In this document: piece after piece, positions 59,452 to 64,000 of the stretch
Position numbering within the stretch: the first letter of the stretch is position 1
Layout: every line of letters starts with the position of its first letter
From: Syngnathus acus
Taxonomy: Eukaryota > Chordata > Actinopteri > Syngnathiformes > Syngnathidae
DNA length: 64,000 nt
Assembly (NCBI RefSeq): GCF_901709675.1
Contig: NC_051108.1
Coordinates: 6,618,631-6,682,630 of the forward strand
Direction: 5' to 3'
Translations under genes and position numbers: made by a program
Notes under the pieces: generated by a model
Databases searched by the model: none
What the model saw: only the letters and a program-made list of their open reading frames with translations
What the model was told of the DNA's origin: nothing

Positions 59452-62400
59452 GTAAGCGGAGAACATCCAATCGTTTTCAAAATTGGGCCTAAACGAATTG
59501 GATCTCTACCCATCAACAAGATCTGTAAGATGATTGTGCGTCATGCTCCTATATTGGACCGGCAACTTAAAAGACTCCCCGAGGTCCATCAAGCCGAGTT
59601 TTAATTATTGAAATCCCCAGAAAAACAACAACACTCTGAGAAAAGTCTCTTTGCGTTGCCGCTTTCACAAATCCGAGTTGAGCAGATTGGCTGACTTTCA
59701 TGTTCCTGAACTTGTGCTTTTCCCTGCCGAGAACGGCGCTTTCATCTGCGAGATTACTTGGTGGGGTCGCCTCGGTGCTAAACTAAGCCCGCGCGCGGAA
59801 GGCGTTTTATTTATGCAGCCGTAAAGTCTCTGGCATGAAAATCATATCATACACCAATCACGTCTGATAGTTCCCCCCACCCCCGACAGATAACCCCTCC
59901 ACTGTATTGTGCTGCTCGCCATATCACTGACGGCTTTAGAGACCGCCGTCTTATTTGTATTAGACACAAGATGTCAGGCGTCACTGCGGGCAATCGCTGC
60001 GGTAAATATTCATTCCAGTCTTATCGATGTGCTGCTGCACACCGTTGAACTCGCATATCGTATTCACGTTTTCTCCTTCTTAAATTTAGCCACTCAGCTG
60101 GTCACTAGATTAGGTACACTCTGCGCAATCTATAGAGAACAAAGAACGTGTTGAGCCACGTATTTTAAAAGAAGAAAAATAACATGGGTTAATATGTTTC
60201 ACATTTCATGCCTTGTAATTTGAACCACACAAATCTGCGTGTATGCGAGGCTTTATTGAAAAACAAGAAACGCAATTTCCTTGTGCATCTTAATAGCTAT
60301 TTAACCTTTCCGACTACTGGACATATTTTACTTCATTCGGCGTGGTGCATTCGAGGGTGAAACACTCCGTATTGGCTTCATTATATATTTGGTTTCCATG
60401 CAAATACGACACGTGCACAATGACAAATAGCACCACGCGTGTGCGTACACACAAATACACACAAACACACTGTGGTATCTGGGAAATGGAAATTCTCAAG
60501 TAAAATTGCCTTGAAAAGAAACACGAGCTCTAAATTACATTCTGACAGGAACAAACCTTCAGTGATAAATCGCTCGACCTCAGTTTAGCGAGTATCAAAA
60601 AATTTCTCCGGACTGACTTTATTCTTTATATACAAATGGGTACGGTTTCTAGATGCGGTTTCATGCGAGCGCCATTCGTTTTCAGCGTGTGGAGTGTTGA
60701 AACACCACATCAAAGCCAAACCGTAAACATAGCAGATTATAGCAGATTAGCGTTACATTCCGACAAGCGGCATTTAATTGGTTGCTCTGTGAAGTTGATG
60801 ACATGGTGGCAACGTTGGTGAAGGGGGTTAATATGTCTTTTGTGATGTGTCCATGCGCCACATGCACACGATGTAGTGTGAAAAGGTCTTTCTTTAGAAG
60901 ATACCTGCTTTCCTGATCAAACCCACCAGTTGCCACGGTAACCAAATCATACAATCGAATATAATTCCTGGTCCTAAGGGTGTTTTCATAAAAGCATCTC
61001 ACAGATTGCTAAACTAGTAATGGGGAAAAGAATAAATCACAGTATGTCTCAAGTGAAGCATATCGACACACTTTGTGATAGAAATTGCAAAACGGACGCA
61101 GTCAGCAAGCGGGATCTGACGCCAGCAGCCTGCTGGGAAGGCTGAGGCCCTGGAAGGCTGCGTGGCTGGTGGGACAGTATGGCTACCATCTGCTCATGTG
61201 TGTTTGTGTGCACGCGCGTGCCGAGGGCTTCTCAAGGGCGGGGGGGATCGGGCGTAATACGCTGAGAGGCTTCGGGGCGACCCTCTGTATGCAAAGTATT
61301 CAAAAAAATGTGACAGAGCTCCATGATGCTGTTTGACACATTCAAACGCACACACTTTTGCGCTCTACTATGTTGTTTGCAAACAAGCTGTAGCCGACGG
61401 AATGCAAAAGGTTTGAGCTGCTTGGCACGACATTTGTTTTTATTTGGGAGAGGGGGGGTGGCAAGATTTTTCTGTCCACACGAGTTCGCCGTGCTCACGT
61501 TCTGCACTGTAGTATTTGCGAGTTTGAATGCGTGTGGCTTTAAAAGGCTTTGGTGTTCGCGTTGACACAAACGGGTCGGCCTGAAACTCGAAAGCCACGA
61601 TTGCGACTTTCATCCCTCCGTTAGTGGCCTTGGCTTTGCGAAGCGTCAGTGTGCGTGAGGAGGGCGATAATAGCGAGATGAAAGGCGGGCGGGCGCACCT
61701 GGCCGATGCCTGTCGACCCAGTTTGGGGTTTAACCTTGAGGAAGGAGGTGAGAGGAACTTCCATCTGGCCTGTGAAGAGTCCAGTCTGGCATGCTGATAC
61801 CTCCCCGCCCCCTTTTAGAAGAGCTACGGGGGTTGTGAAGACGGACTGACGGCAAAGAGTGAGAAAATGAGTCGGAGGGAAAAATGATTCATCCTGTTTG
61901 CACAAAAGCCGGACGAATTCATTAGAGCCAGTGGAGGGAAAAATACATTGCAACGTCCTCCCTCATTTCCATGTGTACACATCAGCCGTGCTATTGTGTA
62001 GCTGTGTGTGTGCGCTGTCACAAGACATTCCCCCGCGGTGCTGTTGTGTTTCAGCCGTGTGACATGTGCTGCCGTTTCCCCCCTCTTCCTGTGTGATCAT
62101 TTGACACTCCCCATTACTCCCACAAGCAGACATGGGAAAAACACGCAAGCTCACTGTGGGGAGTATTGGCGACAGAAGCGGGATCTCAAAATAGACCCAC
62201 TATGACTCACCGGCACAATTAAGTGTTCCTGTAGAACCTGACACAAGGTTGCCCAATGATGTGGCGCCTTGTGCGTTCTTAAGCTCCTTATGGTGCAAGG
62301 AAGCATGCTTGGCGACAGAGATGAGATCCACTGCGTGTCGTCATGAAGTTACTGTCTTTAGTGCAGATTAATTAGGTAGATTATCACATGTGGTGTCCTG

Positions 62401-62832
62401 TGTGTGTTCTCCTTGTCATGTCCTCAACTGGTAATGAGGCACACAAGCTTTTTTGGTGACAGAAGTGGGATGTCAAAATGGACGTCATATTCTGTTCATT
62501 GAAAATATTGGAATCGTTGGAGCTAAAATGGGCAAAAATAAAATGAGGAAATATGGATGAATTACTCTCTGTCCAAAAATGGAATAGCTTAAACTAGCTT
62601 TGTGTTTAATCGTTGTGGTTTAAAGTCTCAGTTTAAGATTAGCTTAGTTGAGTTTGTCCAATGTGTGTGCATTGAGGAAAAAGACGTTTTGGAAAATTGT
62701 ACTACAATCGTCGTAGTCGCCGTTCATCTCTGCAGCAAATGGGAAAGTTCTGTTTTCCACCAGAGTCCTCATTAAAGATTCATGCGACTTTTTTGCCACA
62801 AATTGGTTATCACAATTTTTTTTTTCTCCTAG
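59452..62832 (+). other. mdga2: mdga2 intron 6
   Basis: 3381 bp, donor GTAAGC, acceptor tttctcctag. It contains the ~143-bp degenerate repeat near its 3' end; otherwise nothing was recognised. Confidence 0.9.
62130..62490. repeat. Degenerate ~143-bp tandem repeat
   Basis: A shared core 'ggcgacagaagcgggatctc', 'ggcgacagagatgagatcc' and 'ggtgacagaagtgggatgtc' recurs with repeat-equivalent bases at 62169, 62312 and 62456 (spacing 143 and 144). Units one and three are the most alike. Confidence 0.6.
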
Positions 62833-62924
62833 CGTTGAAAAAGGGTCGCTTCTGGATCACTCCCGACCCGTACCACAATGACGACAACATCCAGATTGGT
62901 CGGGAAGTCAAGATCTCTTGTCAG
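62833..62924 (+). CDS. mdga2: MDGA2 exon 7 (Ig4, first part)
   Basis: 92 nt encoding (A)LKKGRFWITPDPYHNDDNIQ, then IGREVKISCQ (residues about 330-360). It holds the first Ig4 cysteine in ISC. Acceptor tttctcctag, donor CAG|GTGAGA. Confidence 0.96.
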
Positions 62925-62994
62925 GTGAGATGATGAAAGACATAAGTGGTCAAGAGAAAAAGGGTTATTGAAAGTCCAAAGTGTGTCGTCGCAG

Positions 62995-63232
62995 GTGGAG
63001 GCGACGCCCCCGGAGGAGCTCACGTTCAGCTGGCTGAAGAACGGCCGTGCCCTCCGCAGCTCGGAGCGCATGGTCATCACGCAGACGGACACGGACATCT
63101 CGCCCGGCACCACCAACCTTGACATCATCGACCTCAAGTTCACCGACTTTGGCACCTACACGTGCGTGGCGGCGCTGAAGGGCGGCGGCATTCCCGAGAT
63201 CAGCATCGACGTCAACATCTCCTCCACTACTG
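62995..63232 (+). CDS. mdga2: MDGA2 exon 8 (Ig4, second part)
   Basis: 238 nt encoding VEATPPEELTFSWLKNGRAL, then RSSERMVITQTDTDISPGTT and on through FGTYTCVAALKGGGIPEISIDVNISSTT (residues about 361-439). It has the Ig tryptophan in FSW, the second cysteine in YTC and a sequon NIS. It follows a 70-bp intron (62925-62994). The donor at 63233 (GTGAGC, phase 1) leads to exons outside the window, so the gene is truncated by the window edge. Confidence 0.96.
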
Positions 63233-64000
63233 GTGAGCCTCAGACACCGCCGTAAAAAGCCCCGCCACCTCCCCCCCCCCCTCACTCCAGAAATACACTT
63301 GCAATACTCAGCCCGAGAGTGACTAGCGAGCAATCGACACCCATTGTGCTGCTCCTTCTGCTGTGTGTACCTTGGCCACCAGGGGGCAGTATAATACATA
63401 CAGACCTCTGATATAATTTGATTTGATTGGAAAAGAGCCAGTCCATAAGTGATGATGCACATTACAGTGTACAAAGAGGAGCAGATGCTCGGAGAACATG
63501 CTAATGCGGCTAAGTGGTTATGTGAATTGGCTTCATTTTGCATTTCTAGGCTATTTCATACAACTTTTATTCATGGAGTGCCCACTAAATGACGTGACAG
63601 CGTGATCCAACTCATCCAAGCAATGTTTGATAATGAATAACTATTACATAAAGAAATAATCATTTATTGTCATTTCATTCTGGTAACTGATAAATGGTCT
63701 GTGGTATAGTTTCAGTCCAAACTATTAAAAATAGCATTTGAAAAATAATTTTAAGTGGGCGTCAATTCCTCACTTTTCACAGCAGGGCTTGGCCATTATT
63801 CTTATCCGGAGGTTTAGTTTCCCTCCCATATTCCATCTCATGGAGAAGGGAAAGTCATAATGTTCTCATTTTTTGTCAAAAAACAATCAATACTTTCAAG
63901 TTATTCCATCTGCACGGTGTTCTCGCTCACTGAACCTCCATTGTCCTCGCATCTGATTGGATGCTTTCACCCGCTGGCTCCGACACTACCGCCTTGCCTG
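63233..64000 (+). other. mdga2: mdga2 intron 8 (partial)
   Basis: Begins GTGAGC and runs to the window edge. A C-run lies at 63270-63280 and a CTCF-like motif at 63373. Confidence 0.85.
63373..63391 (+). promoter_or_regulatory. CTCF-like motif
   Basis: TGGCCACCAGGGGGCAGTA differs from the consensus TGGCCACCAGGGGGCGCTA at two positions. It is the best CTCF match in the window. Such words also occur inside some repeats, so binding needs data. Confidence 0.5.

Overview
This 64-kb window is vertebrate nuclear DNA, almost certainly from a teleost (ray-finned) fish. The signs are split genes with GT-AG introns, long (AC)n, (GT)n and (TAAC)n microsatellites, a pair of hAT-type MITEs, a sushi/Tf1-like Ty3/Gypsy LTR element, and a six-cysteine astacin, a protease type known from teleosts. 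No bacterial-style gene layout is present. I cannot name the species.

The main gene is the 5' part of mdga2 (MAM-domain GPI-anchored Ig protein) on the + strand. Eight coding exons are resolved to the base: 22268-22340, 47893-48032, 51561-51735, 58164-58360, 58960-59092, 59182-59451, 62833-62924 and 62995-63232. They join in frame for 439 codons plus one base and encode the signal peptide and Ig domains 1-4. The later Ig domains, the FNIII-like and MAM domains and the GPI signal lie beyond the right edge. Intron 1 is 25.5 kb; introns 5 and 7 are only 89 and 70 bp.

A complete eight-exon gene for a C6AST-type astacin metalloprotease is nested in mdga2 intron 1 on the opposite strand (39893-41467). 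It has a TATA box, signal peptide, HExxHxxGxxHE zinc motif, Met-turn, stop and poly(A) signal. Exon 4 carries a frameshift (1 nt too many or 2 nt too few) at the propeptide GD motif, so this copy is either a young pseudogene or contains a sequence error.

Upstream of mdga2 (1-21.6 kb) I find no clear protein gene. The region holds a full-length, very young, gag-only LTR retrotransposon (18690-21210, minus orientation). Its 409-bp LTRs look identical by eye, and it has an ACAAC target-site duplication and a self-priming-type primer site. There is also one hAT MITE (3849-4391), whose sister copy sits in mdga2 intron 1 (46946-47489). Each MITE has a perfect 8-bp target duplication. A promoter-like cluster (CRE, ETS and YY1 motifs) with a possible two-exon mini-ORF lies at 15350-15720.

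The rest is non-coding sequence with microsatellites, several degenerate minisatellites, three CTCF-like motifs and a few inverted repeats.
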